DNA of 64,000 bases from Achromobacter denitrificans NBRC 15125 (GTDB lineage Bacteria > Pseudomonadota > Gammaproteobacteria > Burkholderiales > Burkholderiaceae_B): contig NZ_BCTQ01000010.1 in the NCBI RefSeq assembly GCF_001571365.1, forward strand, positions 116,345 to 180,344, given 5' to 3'. The notes below the pieces were generated by a model, which made no database searches, was not told the origin of the DNA, and worked only from the letters and a program-made list of their open reading frames with translations. Numbering within the stretch: the stretch's first letter is position 1; each line of letters starts with the position of its first letter. Below, one piece after another: positions 43,751-52,048 of this stretch. The position numbers and the translations under genes were made by a program.

Positions 43751-44875
43751 ATGGAAGCGAACCGCTACGACGCCTACCGCGAAAACGTCGCCGGGCGAGC
43801 CAATGTGGCCGACTCTCCGGAGCGGGTGGCCTATTACGAAGCGCTGGCTCGGCTGGAGACGGGCGCGTTGTGGACGGTGGCGAACAAGATCGAGCCCTGG
43901 GCGCCGCGGTCCGCGTCGGTGCCGGTGGTGTGGCGCTACCGCGACCTGCGCGGCCACGTGCTCCGTTCGGCGGAGCTAGTGTCGCCGGAAGAAGCGGGCA
44001 GGCGGGTGATCTATCTCAACAATCCCGGCCGCCGCGACGTGGCCGCGGCGGTGGGCTGGCTGTATTCCGGCCTGCAGGTAATGCAGCCCGGCGAACTGGC
44101 GTCGGCGCATGCGCATTCCCATTCCGCGCTGCGTTTCATCATGGAAGGCCGAGGCGCGTTCACGGTGGTGGACGGCCACAAGATGACGCTGGGCGCGAAC
44201 GACTTCGTGCTGACGCCCAACGGCACCTGGCACGAGCATGGCGTGGCCGAGGATGGCACCACCTGCATCTGGCAGGACGGCCTGGACATTCCGCTGGTCA
44301 ATGCGCTGGAGGCGGGCTTCTACGCGGTGCACCCCGACCTGAACCAGGCCGTCACGCATCCGGTGGACGACACCAGCGCCGCCTGGGGCAACGCGGCGCT
44401 GCGGCCGCAGGTCTCCGGCTGGACCAAGCCCTATTCGCCGCTGTTCAAGTATGAATGGGAGCCCACCTACGAAGCGCTGCGGCGCTACGCTCGCACCACC
44501 GAGGGCAGCCCCTACGACGGCGTGCTGCTGGATTACGTGAACCCCGCGACGGGCGGCCCGGTCATGCCCACCATCGGCGCCAGCATGCAGATGCTGCGCC
44601 CGGGCGAGCACACCAAGGCGCACCGCCACACCGGCAGCTTCATCTACCAGGTGGCCAAGGGCAGCGGCTTTTCCGTCATCGACGGCAAGCGCTACGACTG
44701 GACCGAACGCGACATTTTCTGCGTGCCGTCCTGGGCGATGCACGAGCATGCCAACCTGTCGTCCAGCGACGACGCCTGCCTGTTCTGTTTCAACGATCTC
44801 CCGGTGCTCCGGTCGCTGGCGTTGTACCGCGAGGAAGCGCTCGCGGAGAACGGCGGCAGGCAGACGCTGGCCTGA
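43751..44875 (+). CDS. Gentisate 1,2-dioxygenase
   Basis: 374-residue bicupin Fe(II) enzyme that opens gentisate (2,5-dihydroxybenzoate) to maleylpyruvate. The first cupin shows HAHSHSALRFIMEGRGAFTVVDG and GTWHEHG, supplying the metal histidines; the second cupin has KAHRHTGSFIYQVAKGSGFSVIDG and MHEHANLS. Length and N-terminal layout match GtdA/NagI. AAGGG precedes the ATG. It leads an operon with a fumarylpyruvate hydrolase-like enzyme and two regulators. No maleylpyruvate isomerase gene is visible, so the isomerisation step is encoded elsewhere, uses glutathione chemistry from another locus, or is bypassed. Confidence 0.93.
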   Translation: MEANRYDAYRENVAGRANVADSPERVAYYEALARLETGALWTVANKIEPWAPRSASVPVVWRYRDLRGHVLRSAELVSPEEAGRRVIYLNNPGRRDVAAAVGWLYSGLQVMQPGELASAHAHSHSALRFIMEGRGAFTVVDGHKMTLGANDFVLTPNGTWHEHGVAEDGTTCIWQDGLDIPLVNALEAGFYAVHPDLNQAVTHPVDDTSAAWGNAALRPQVSGWTKPYSPLFKYEWEPTYEALRRYARTTEGSPYDGVLLDYVNPATGGPVMPTIGASMQMLRPGEHTKAHRHTGSFIYQVAKGSGFSVIDGKRYDWTERDIFCVPSWAMHEHANLSSSDDACLFCFNDLPVLRSLALYREEALAENGGRQTLA

Positions 44876-44934
44876 TTCCTTCCGCCCGGCGCCGCCGGGC
44901 CCGACGCAACCCTGACTGGATTCTTGGAGCAACT

Positions 44935-45846
44935 ATGCGCTTGGTAACGTTTCGCGCTCATCCCGCCGCCGCCGCCCGCCTGGGGGCGCTGGCCGACGGC
45001 TATGTGGTGGACCTGGCCCTGCTGGGGCAGAACGCGGGCGTGGAGCTGCCCGCCGACATGCTGGATTTCATCGACCTGGGCCCGGTTGCCGTGGAGCAGG
45101 CGTCGCGCCTGATGGAGGCGCACCGCGGCGCGTGGCCGGTGGGCACCGCGTTGCCCCAGGAGAACGTCAAGCTGCTGGCGCCGATTCCGCGTCCCCGCAA
45201 GAACATCTTCGGCATCGGCCTGAACTATGTGGAGCACGTGGCCGAGTCCAGCCGCACGCTGGATACCTCGGCGGACCTGCCCAAGCAGCCCGTCATCTTC
45301 TCCAAGCCGCCCACCACCGTCATCGGCCCGGGCGACGCCATCGAGCACAACGCGAAGATCACCCAGCAACTGGACTGGGAAGTGGAGCTGGCGGTCATCA
45401 TGGGCCGCCGCGCCTCGCGGGTGGCGGAAGCGGATGCGCTGTCGTACGTGTTCGGCTATAGCGTCATGCTGGACATGAGCGCGCGCGACTGCCGCCGCGC
45501 GGGCCAGTGGATCTACTCCAAGGGGCAGGACACCTATGCGCCGTTCGGCCCCTGCATCGTGACGGCCGACGAGATTCCCGATCCGCAGGTGCTGGACCTC
45601 TGGCTCACGGTGAACGGCGAAAAGAAGCAGGGCTCCAATACCCGCCACATGCTGTTCAAGGTGCCTTTCCTGATTTCCGACATCAGCGCCGGCATCACGC
45701 TGGAGCCGGGCGACATCATCGCCACCGGCACGCCGGAAGGCGTGGGCGCGGGCCGCAAGCCGCAGGAATGGCTGTGGCCGGGCGACGTGGTGGTGGCGTG
45801 CGTGGAAGGCATCGGCACGCTGCGCCACCCCGTGGTGGCGGTGTAG
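44935..45846 (+). CDS. Fumarylacetoacetate hydrolase-family protein, probable fumarylpyruvate hydrolase
   Basis: 303-residue metal-dependent hydrolase. Family motifs: FGIGLNYVEHVAESSR, PVIFSKPPTTVIGPGDAIEH, DWEVELAVIMGR (metal-binding acidic residues), GYSVMLDMSARDCR and IIATGTPEGVGAG. Being directly downstream of gentisate dioxygenase, it most likely hydrolyses fumarylpyruvate or maleylpyruvate to fumarate or malate and pyruvate. The ATG at 44935 follows TTGGAGC; the upstream in-frame extension runs through the dioxygenase gene and is rejected. Confidence 0.92.
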   Translation: MRLVTFRAHPAAAARLGALADGYVVDLALLGQNAGVELPADMLDFIDLGPVAVEQASRLMEAHRGAWPVGTALPQENVKLLAPIPRPRKNIFGIGLNYVEHVAESSRTLDTSADLPKQPVIFSKPPTTVIGPGDAIEHNAKITQQLDWEVELAVIMGRRASRVAEADALSYVFGYSVMLDMSARDCRRAGQWIYSKGQDTYAPFGPCIVTADEIPDPQVLDLWLTVNGEKKQGSNTRHMLFKVPFLISDISAGITLEPGDIIATGTPEGVGAGRKPQEWLWPGDVVVACVEGIGTLRHPVVAV

Positions 45847-45889
45847 CATCGTCGCGGGCGCGTTCGCGCGCCCGCGCCTGGAGCCAGCA

Positions 45890-46651
45890 TTGAAGCCGAG
45901 AATCAAAAACCTGCTAGACGATGAGCCCGGCGCGGACGGGATCGCGGCGGTCGAGGAAATCACCCTGTCGGAGCAGGTCTATCGCCTGCTTCGGCGCGAC
46001 ATCATGGGCGGCGCGTTCGCGCCGGGCCAGTCGTTGCGGCTGGAGTCGCTGAAGCAGCGCTACGGCAGCAGCTTTTCGCCGATCCGCGAAGCCTTGAACC
46101 GGCTGCGCAGCGAGCGCATGGTGGTGGCGACGACCTCGCGCGGATTCCGCGTGGCGCCGCTGTCCGTCGAGGAACTGTGGGACGCCTGCGAAACCCGCAT
46201 CCTGATCGACTGCGACGCGCTGCGGCGTTCGCTGGCCAATGCCGGCGACGCCTGGGAGGCGCGGCTGGTGGGCGCCTACCACGCTTTGACGCTGGCCGCG
46301 CAACGCGCGGCCGAGTCCATCGTGCTCAACCCGGAGCTGGAAGACGCGCTGGAAGCGCGGCACCAGGATTTCCACCACGCGCTGATCGGCGCGTGCCGTT
46401 CGCCGTGGCTGCTGGACCTGTCGGCGCAACTGTATGCGCAGACCGAGCGCTACCGGCGTCCGGCGCGCGCCGGCGTCACGGCCTACGGGCCGCAGCGCAG
46501 CGTGGACCAGGAGCATCGCCTGCTGCTGGAAGCGGCCGTGTCCCGCGATGCGGACCGGGCGGCCGCCACGCTGGCCGCGCACTACCGCAAGACCGCGCAA
46601 TTCATCGAGCAGGTCCTCGGCCAGGCCGGCAGGCAGGCCGCCAACGCCTGA
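45890..46651 (+). CDS. GntR-family regulator (FadR/FCD type)
   Basis: 253-residue regulator. The winged helix-turn-helix covers about residues 25-85 (LSEQVYRLLRRDIMGGAFAPGQSLRLESLKQRYG; SPIREALNRLRSERMV), followed by an all-helical FCD effector domain with metal-binding His residues. It starts at a TTG preceded by GGAG; no ATG or GTG is available before the DNA-binding domain. It lies 43 bases after the hydrolase gene, in the gentisate operon, and is a good candidate for binding the palindrome at the operon promoter. Confidence 0.9.
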   Translation: MKPRIKNLLDDEPGADGIAAVEEITLSEQVYRLLRRDIMGGAFAPGQSLRLESLKQRYGSSFSPIREALNRLRSERMVVATTSRGFRVAPLSVEELWDACETRILIDCDALRRSLANAGDAWEARLVGAYHALTLAAQRAAESIVLNPELEDALEARHQDFHHALIGACRSPWLLDLSAQLYAQTERYRRPARAGVTAYGPQRSVDQEHRLLLEAAVSRDADRAAATLAAHYRKTAQFIEQVLGQAGRQAANA

Positions 46652-46668
46652 TGGCGTAAGCTTGGCCC

Positions 46669-47583
46669 ATGGCCGACCTGAAACTCCTCGAAGACCTGAT
46701 AGCCCTGGCGCGGACCGGCAGTTTCGTGCGCGCGGCCGAGTTGCGCCACGTCACGCATCCCGCATTCGGCCGGCGCATCCGCGCGCTGGAGGCCTGGGCC
46801 GGCGCGCCCCTGGTCGAACGCCAGCGGCAGCCCGTGGTCCTGACCGGCGAGGGCGAGGCCCTGCTGAAAACGGCGGTGCAGGTGGTGGAGCAGATGGGGC
46901 AGGTGCGCCATCGCATTCGCAGTTCGAGCGCGGGCGGCGAAGCCGTGTTGCGCATCGCCACCGGCCGCAGCCTTGCGCGCACGCTGGTGGCGGACTGGAT
47001 CGCGCGCTTGCGGCTGCGCGCGCCCAAGGTGTTGTCGGAGGGCACCCAGGTGGAACTGTCCACCGGCATGATGCAGGACATGGCCGCCCGGCTGGAACAG
47101 GGCAAGGTGGACCTGCTGTGCTGTTACGAGCATCCCGCGCTGTCGGTGCAGCTCAGCCCCGGCCGCTACCGCTACATGACGCTGGGCACCGACAAGCTGG
47201 TGCCCGTGAGCCAGGCGGATTCGCGCGGACGCGCCCGCTACGCCCTGCAAGAGGGCGGGCATTCCGCGCCGCTGATCACCTATGCGGGCGGCCTGGCGAT
47301 GGAGCGCATCGTCGGGGACCGCCTGGAAACCACGCCTTATGCCCTGACGCCGTTCCTGCGCAGCGATTCGCTGGACGCCGCCCACGGCGCCGTGGCCAAG
47401 GGGTTGGGCGTGGCCTGGCTGCCCTGGTCCATGGTGGCGGCGGATTGCCGCCGGGGCGCGTTGGCCGCCCTGGGCGGACGCAGCGACGAAATCGCCTTCG
47501 AGGTCCGGCTGTACCGGTCGCGCGCGCGGCTGGCGGACCTGGCCGAGGCGGTCTGGGAAGCCACCGCGAACCGCAAGGCCTGA
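46669..47583 (+). CDS. LysR-family transcriptional regulator
   Basis: 304 residues, with an N-terminal helix-turn-helix (LLEDLIALARTGSFVRAAELRHVTHPAFGRRIRALEAWAGAPLVER) and a C-terminal type 2 periplasmic-binding fold. It follows the GntR gene by 17 bases and precedes the Bug-protein gene, with a perfect 8-8-8 inverted repeat in the gap. That two regulators share this operon suggests separate control of ring cleavage and of transport (inference). Confidence 0.92.
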   Translation: MADLKLLEDLIALARTGSFVRAAELRHVTHPAFGRRIRALEAWAGAPLVERQRQPVVLTGEGEALLKTAVQVVEQMGQVRHRIRSSSAGGEAVLRIATGRSLARTLVADWIARLRLRAPKVLSEGTQVELSTGMMQDMAARLEQGKVDLLCCYEHPALSVQLSPGRYRYMTLGTDKLVPVSQADSRGRARYALQEGGHSAPLITYAGGLAMERIVGDRLETTPYALTPFLRSDSLDAAHGAVAKGLGVAWLPWSMVAADCRRGALAALGGRSDEIAFEVRLYRSRARLADLAEAVWEATANRKA

Positions 47584-47619
47584 GGCGCGGCCTCGCGCCC
47601 CATCCTGGGGCATGAACCC

Positions 47620-47643
47620 AATCGGCACTGCAATATGCCGATT
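47620..47643. promoter_or_regulatory. Inverted repeat upstream of the Bug gene
   Basis: Perfect 8-8-8 repeat AATCGGCA-CTGCAATA-TGCCGATT, 37 bases after the LysR stop and 97 bases before the Bug start. It is a plausible LysR operator controlling the Bug/deacylase pair. Confidence 0.62.
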
Positions 47644-47740
47644 CGGCACGGGCCGGCATTGCCGGGAGGCCGAGAATAGCTCCCGACACTTCACAACGAG
47701 ACGGCGACGCCGTCCAAGCCAGCACCCCAGGGAGAAAACC

Positions 47741-48730
47741 ATGAAATCCGTCCAGCATCCGCTGCGCGGCGCGCTCGCCGCGCTCTGCGCCACCGCCGCC
47801 CTCGCCATTTCGCCGTCCGCGCACGCCGATTACCCCGACCGCGCCATTTCGCTGGTGGTGGGCTATCCCGCCGGCGGCAGCGTGGACCTGACCGCTCGCC
47901 TGTTCGGCGAAGAGCTGGCCAAGCGCCTGGGCCAGAGTGTCGTGGTCGAGAACGTGGGCGGCGCCGGCGGCACCATCGGCGCGCAACGCGTGGCGCGCGC
48001 CGCGCCCGACGGCTATACGCTGCTGCTGGGCTCCACCAACGAAATGGTGATTGCCAGCATGATCAACAGCGCGGTCAAGTACGACAGCGTGAAGGATTTT
48101 TCGGCGCTGGGCGTGATCGCCTCGCAGCCCATGCTGCTGGCCGCCAGCAAGAATTCCGGCGTGAAGACGGCGGCCGAATACCTGCAGAAGCTGCGCGGCG
48201 CCGCGCCGGGCAGCTTCAACTACGGTTCGTCGGGCGTGGGCACCACCCTGCACCTGGCCGGCGAGATGATCAACCAGTCCACCGCCACGCGGGCCGAACA
48301 CGTGCCGTACCGCGGCGTGGCGCCGCTGGTGACCGACCTGATGAGCGGGCAGCTGGACTACGGCATGCTGGTGCTGTCCTCGGGCCTGCCCCAGGTGCGC
48401 GGCGACAAGATCGTGGCGCTGGGCGTGACCGAGAAGAAGCGGTCGCCGGTGGCGCCGGACCTGCCGGCGCTGGCCGAGACGCCGGGATTCGAATCGGTCG
48501 ACATCAGCGTCTGGTTCGCGCTGTACGGTCCGGCGGGCCTGCCCGAGCCGGTGGCGTCCAAGCTGCGCGCCGCGCTGGCGGAAACGCTGAAGTCGGAGCA
48601 GTTCCGCGCCAAGATGCAGGAAGCCGGCGGCCAGCTGGCCCAGCCCGGCCTGGACCCGGTGGCCTACCAGGCCGACGAAACCAAGAAGTACGGCGCCCTG
48701 GTCAAGGCCGCCAAGATCGAAGCCCAGTAA
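47741..48730 (+). CDS. Bug-family periplasmic solute-binding protein (TctC type)
   Basis: 329-residue receptor. Signal peptide about 1-29 (cleavage after SAHA), then YPDRAISLVVGYPAGGSVDLTARLFGEELAKRLGQSVVVENVGGAGGTIGAQRVARAAPDGYTLLLG, the standard Bug opening. The ATG follows AGGGAGAAAACC. No TctA/TctB membrane genes are in the window, as is usual for the expanded Bug families of Bordetella relatives. It is followed 42 bases later by a zinc deacylase gene, so the ligand may be an N-acyl amino acid or aromatic acid conjugate (inference). Confidence 0.92.
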   Translation: MKSVQHPLRGALAALCATAALAISPSAHADYPDRAISLVVGYPAGGSVDLTARLFGEELAKRLGQSVVVENVGGAGGTIGAQRVARAAPDGYTLLLGSTNEMVIASMINSAVKYDSVKDFSALGVIASQPMLLAASKNSGVKTAAEYLQKLRGAAPGSFNYGSSGVGTTLHLAGEMINQSTATRAEHVPYRGVAPLVTDLMSGQLDYGMLVLSSGLPQVRGDKIVALGVTEKKRSPVAPDLPALAETPGFESVDISVWFALYGPAGLPEPVASKLRAALAETLKSEQFRAKMQEAGGQLAQPGLDPVAYQADETKKYGALVKAAKIEAQ

Positions 48731-48772
48731 GCGCGGCAAGGCGCGCGGCACAACCTCAGCGGACGACGTTTC

Positions 48773-49714
48773 ATGGAATTCAAGCTTTCCGTTCCCGACC
48801 TGGGCGCCGAGCGCGCCGGCAACACCGGCACGCCGGGCGTGTGGCACTTCGATTCGGGCGTGCCCGGACGCGCGCTCATGGTGTCGGCGCTGGTGCACGG
48901 CAACGAACTGTGCGGCGCCTGGGCGCTGAAGGACCTGCTGGCGTCCGGCTTGCGCCCGCGCCGCGGCAGCCTGACGCTGGCCTTCTGCAACCTGGACGCG
49001 TTCGATCGCTTCGACCTCGCCAGCCACGACGCGTCGCGCTTCGTGCAGGAGGACATGAACCGGGTCTGGAGCGCCGAGCGCCTGGAGGATGCCGGCACCG
49101 CCGATCGCCGGCGCGCCGCGGCCCTGCGCCCCTGGGTCGAGCGGGCGGACTGGCTGCTGGACCTGCATTCCATGCACGAGCCGGGCGAACCGCTGTTGCT
49201 GACCGGGGTCCTGCCCCGCAATATCGCGCTGGCGCAGCGCCTGAAGGCGCCGCGGCACGTGATCGTGGATGCGGGCCACAAGGACGGCGTGCGCATGCGC
49301 GATTTCGCGCAGTTCGGCGATCCCGCCGGGCAGGCCTGCGCACTGCTGATCGAATGCGGTTTCCATGGCGACCCGGCTTCGCGCGACGTGGCCCGCGACA
49401 TGGTGGCGCGCATGCTGCTCGAATCCGGCGTTGCCGATGCGGCGGACCTGCCGGCGGGCTGGCTGCGGGAAGACCCTGCAGGCCAGCGCGTGCTGGAAGT
49501 CACCGATGCCGTGGTCGCGCCGTCGATGGACTTGCGCTTTTCCGAGGACTGGACCGGGCTGGAGACGCTGGAGCGGGCGGGAACGGTGCTGGGCTGGGCC
49601 GACGGCCAGCCCATCGTCACGCCCTACGACCGGTGCACCCTGGTCATGCCCTCGCTACGCCAGCTCAAGCCCGGCGTAACCGTCGTCCGCCTGGCGCGCG
49701 ACTACGCGGGCTGA
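48773..49714 (+). CDS. Zinc deacylase, succinylglutamate desuccinylase/aspartoacylase family, copy 2
   Basis: 313-residue paralogue of the enzyme at 5431-6402, strikingly similar from GAERAGNT near residue 11 to the C-terminus. Probable zinc ligands are H42 and E45 (HGNE) and H132 (DLHS); the catalytic glutamate is E194 (LIECGFHG). It lacks the ten extra N-terminal residues of copy 1. Here it lies behind a Bug protein and the gentisate genes rather than a dipeptide importer, so the two copies probably act on related N-acyl compounds arriving through different transporters (inference). Confidence 0.85.
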   Translation: MEFKLSVPDLGAERAGNTGTPGVWHFDSGVPGRALMVSALVHGNELCGAWALKDLLASGLRPRRGSLTLAFCNLDAFDRFDLASHDASRFVQEDMNRVWSAERLEDAGTADRRRAAALRPWVERADWLLDLHSMHEPGEPLLLTGVLPRNIALAQRLKAPRHVIVDAGHKDGVRMRDFAQFGDPAGQACALLIECGFHGDPASRDVARDMVARMLLESGVADAADLPAGWLREDPAGQRVLEVTDAVVAPSMDLRFSEDWTGLETLERAGTVLGWADGQPIVTPYDRCTLVMPSLRQLKPGVTVVRLARDYAG

Positions 49715-49736
49715 GCGGGGGCAGCAAGCGCGTGGC

Positions 49737-49836
49737 GCGCGGCGTGGGGGCCCTTTTCCCCGCCGGGCCGCCCCAAGGGGAAAACGCCCCCTCGGGGGGC
49801 AGCTAGCATGCGCAGCATGCGCGGCGTGGGGGCCCT
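49737..49836. repeat. GC-rich intergenic repeat with 18-bp direct repeats and hairpin
   Basis: GCGCGGCGTGGGGGCCCT occurs at 49737-49754 and again at 49819-49836. Between them lie a hairpin of CCCC/GGGG runs around GGGGAAAACGCCCC and a duplicated AGCATGCGC. This type of C/G-run hairpin is probably a dispersed terminator-like repeat between the convergent deacylase and lipocalin genes. Confidence 0.6.
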
Positions 49837-50354
49837 CACTTTTGAGGTGTGTAGCGCAACTCGTCCAACTGGTAGCCCTGCGCCTTCGCCGCTGCCAGCG
49901 CCTTGTCCAGTTCTTCCTTGGGCAGCTGCGGCGAGCGCGACAGGATCCACAGATACTTCCGGTCGGGCGTGCCCACCACCGACCAGCGGTAGTCGGGGTC
50001 CAGGCCGATCACCCAGTAATCGCCCTTGAACGGCTTGGCGAACGAGACTTCGAGCTTGGCGTTATTGCTGCCGTCCACCACCGTCGCGGACCCCGAGGCG
50101 GCGTCGATGTCTCCGTCCTTGGTGCGGCAGCGGTTGTTCACGCCGACGGTGCCGTCGGTGTGCAGGGTGTACTCGGCGGTCGTGTCCCCCACGCAATCGC
50201 GCTGGTAGAACATGGGGAAATTCGCGATCTCGTACCACATGCCGGCGTAGCGTTTCAGGTCCACCGACTCCACGGTCTGCATGGGCGGCGCGGCATGGGC
50301 GATCCCCGCCATGCCGGCGGCCAGGGCCAGCAGGATTGTTGCGGTGCGGCGCAT
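49836..50354 (-). CDS. Lipocalin family protein (Blc-like)
   Basis: 172 residues. A signal peptide is present (cleavage expected after GIAHA), with no lipobox cysteine at the site, so it is probably a soluble periplasmic protein rather than the outer-membrane lipoprotein form. Lipocalin motifs: VDLKRYAGMWYEIANFPMFYQRDC at the N-terminus (GxW), YTLHTDGTVGVNNRC, and the C-terminal WILSRSPQL. Two pairs of Cys could form a disulfide. Such proteins bind fatty acids or lysophospholipids and help under envelope stress. Confidence 0.92.
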   Translation of the reverse strand: MRRTATILLALAAGMAGIAHAAPPMQTVESVDLKRYAGMWYEIANFPMFYQRDCVGDTTAEYTLHTDGTVGVNNRCRTKDGDIDAASGSATVVDGSNNAKLEVSFAKPFKGDYWVIGLDPDYRWSVVGTPDRKYLWILSRSPQLPKEELDKALAAAKAQGYQLDELRYTPQK

Positions 50355-50444
50355 GGGGAAAACCTCCTGGTGTGACAGAGCCGTCCGCGCCGCCCGGAGG
50401 CGGCGCGGACCAAAACCCTAACGATACGCCTTATTCGACGCGCC

Positions 50445-52016
50445 TTACTTGCGCGGGGCCTTCAGGGCCTCGTGGTAGCGGGCGACGTAAGTGTCGAAAT
50501 CTTCCGTGTCGGCCTGCTCCAGGCGCAGTTGCTCCGCCACCGATTGCGCGGCGGCCTGCTCGTAGGCCGAGGCCAGGTCCGCCGGCAAGGCCTGCGCGCG
50601 CAGCGTGTCCGCATGCTTGCGGCTCAGTTCCAGCGAATAGTCGTGGAAGGACAGGCCGCTGTCGCTCAGCGCGGCCAGCAGGCGGGCCGACGGCGTGGAG
50701 TCCGGCTGGTCCAGCTTGGCGCGCTGCGCCTCCAGCGCCTCGGCATAGGCGCTGCCGCCCAGGGCCGAGTCGAACAGCGCGGCATAGGGCGCGATCTGGT
50801 CCAGCAGTTCGTGGCCCCACTGGGCCAGGCCGATGGGCTGGCCTTCGCGGTCGAGCATGAGGCCGGGCTTGCGGCCTTCCTTGACGACGGTGGAGAAATT
50901 GTCGGCGCTGCGTTGACAGTAGCCGTTGGCGGGGAAGAAGGGGCTGTCGGACGCGGTGCAGAACAGCAGGAACGCGTCGACGAAGCGGCTGGTGGTGGCG
51001 TCGATGCCCACCGGCGAGTTCGGGTCGATGTCCAGGCAGCGTACCTCGACGTACTGCACGCCGCGCTCGGTCAGCGCCGTGATGGGGCGTTCGCAGCGGC
51101 CGGTGGCGCGCTTGGGGCGGATGCTGGAGTAGTACTCGTTTTCGATCTGCAGCACGTTGGTATTGAGCTGGATCCATTCGCCGTCGCGGTGGGTGCCGAT
51201 CTTCTGGTAATCGGGCCAGGGTTGCGTCACGGCGTCGTACAGCCGGCCCAGGAAGGTGTCCAGGTCGTTGTAGCAGAGCTTGAGCGACGACTGCGCCTTG
51301 TTCTGGTAGCCCAGGTCGCTCATGCGCAGGCTGGTGGCGTAGGGCAGGTACAGCGTGCTGTCGTCGAGTTTGCGCAGCGGATGCTCGCGGCCCCGCAGGA
51401 AATCGCTGGACAGCGCCGGGGCCGCGCCGAACAGGTACATCAGCAGCCAGGAATAGCGGGTGAAATTGCGGATCAAGCCGATATAGCCGCGGGAGCGGCG
51501 GTCCTGGGCGGAGCCGGGCTGTTGATCCAGCACGGACCACAGGTCTTCGGCGAGCGAGAAGTTGTAGTGCACGCCGGCGATGCACTGCATCGTCTTGCCG
51601 TAGCGCACGGCCAGGCCGCGGCGGTACACGTGCTTGAGCATGCCGGTATTGGACTTGCCGTACCAGGCGATGGGGATGTCGGCCTCGGGCGGCAGGGTGG
51701 CGGGCATGGACTGATTCCAGATCAGTTCATGGTCCAGCACGCCGTAGACGTGGCGGTGGGTGTTGGTCAGCTCTGCCAGCAGCGCATCGACGTCCGTATG
51801 GGTGCCCGTGATGAGTTCGAGCAGGGATTCGGAGTAGTCGGTAGTGACGTGCTCGTTGGTCAGCGCCGAGCCCAGGCCGGCGGGGTGCGGCGTGCGGGCC
51901 AGCAGGCCTTGCTCGTCCACGCGCAGGCCTTCTTTCTCGATGCCCCTCAGGGTCTGGGTCAGCAGCGAGCGGTTGGCCTCTAGGCGGGTGAGTCGGTTGG
52001 CGGCGGTATCGGTCAC
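50445..52016 (-). CDS. gshA: Glutamate-cysteine ligase
   Basis: 523 residues, close to the 518 of the E. coli type enzyme; it catalyses the ATP-dependent first step of glutathione synthesis in the cytoplasm. Motifs: LRGIEKEGLRVDEQG near the N-terminus, TTDYSESLLELITGTH, and GVHYNFSL. The GTG at 52016 was chosen, preceded by GAGAAGA, because it gives the standard N-terminus; the longer frame enters the neighbouring hydrolase. The following alpha/beta hydrolase gene is upstream by 32 bases, so the two could be co-transcribed. Confidence 0.94.
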   Translation of the reverse strand: MTDTAANRLTRLEANRSLLTQTLRGIEKEGLRVDEQGLLARTPHPAGLGSALTNEHVTTDYSESLLELITGTHTDVDALLAELTNTHRHVYGVLDHELIWNQSMPATLPPEADIPIAWYGKSNTGMLKHVYRRGLAVRYGKTMQCIAGVHYNFSLAEDLWSVLDQQPGSAQDRRSRGYIGLIRNFTRYSWLLMYLFGAAPALSSDFLRGREHPLRKLDDSTLYLPYATSLRMSDLGYQNKAQSSLKLCYNDLDTFLGRLYDAVTQPWPDYQKIGTHRDGEWIQLNTNVLQIENEYYSSIRPKRATGRCERPITALTERGVQYVEVRCLDIDPNSPVGIDATTSRFVDAFLLFCTASDSPFFPANGYCQRSADNFSTVVKEGRKPGLMLDREGQPIGLAQWGHELLDQIAPYAALFDSALGGSAYAEALEAQRAKLDQPDSTPSARLLAALSDSGLSFHDYSLELSRKHADTLRAQALPADLASAYEQAAAQSVAEQLRLEQADTEDFDTYVARYHEALKAPRK

Positions 52017-52048
52017 GGATTCTTCTCGTTGGGGGCTGTTGGCGGATT

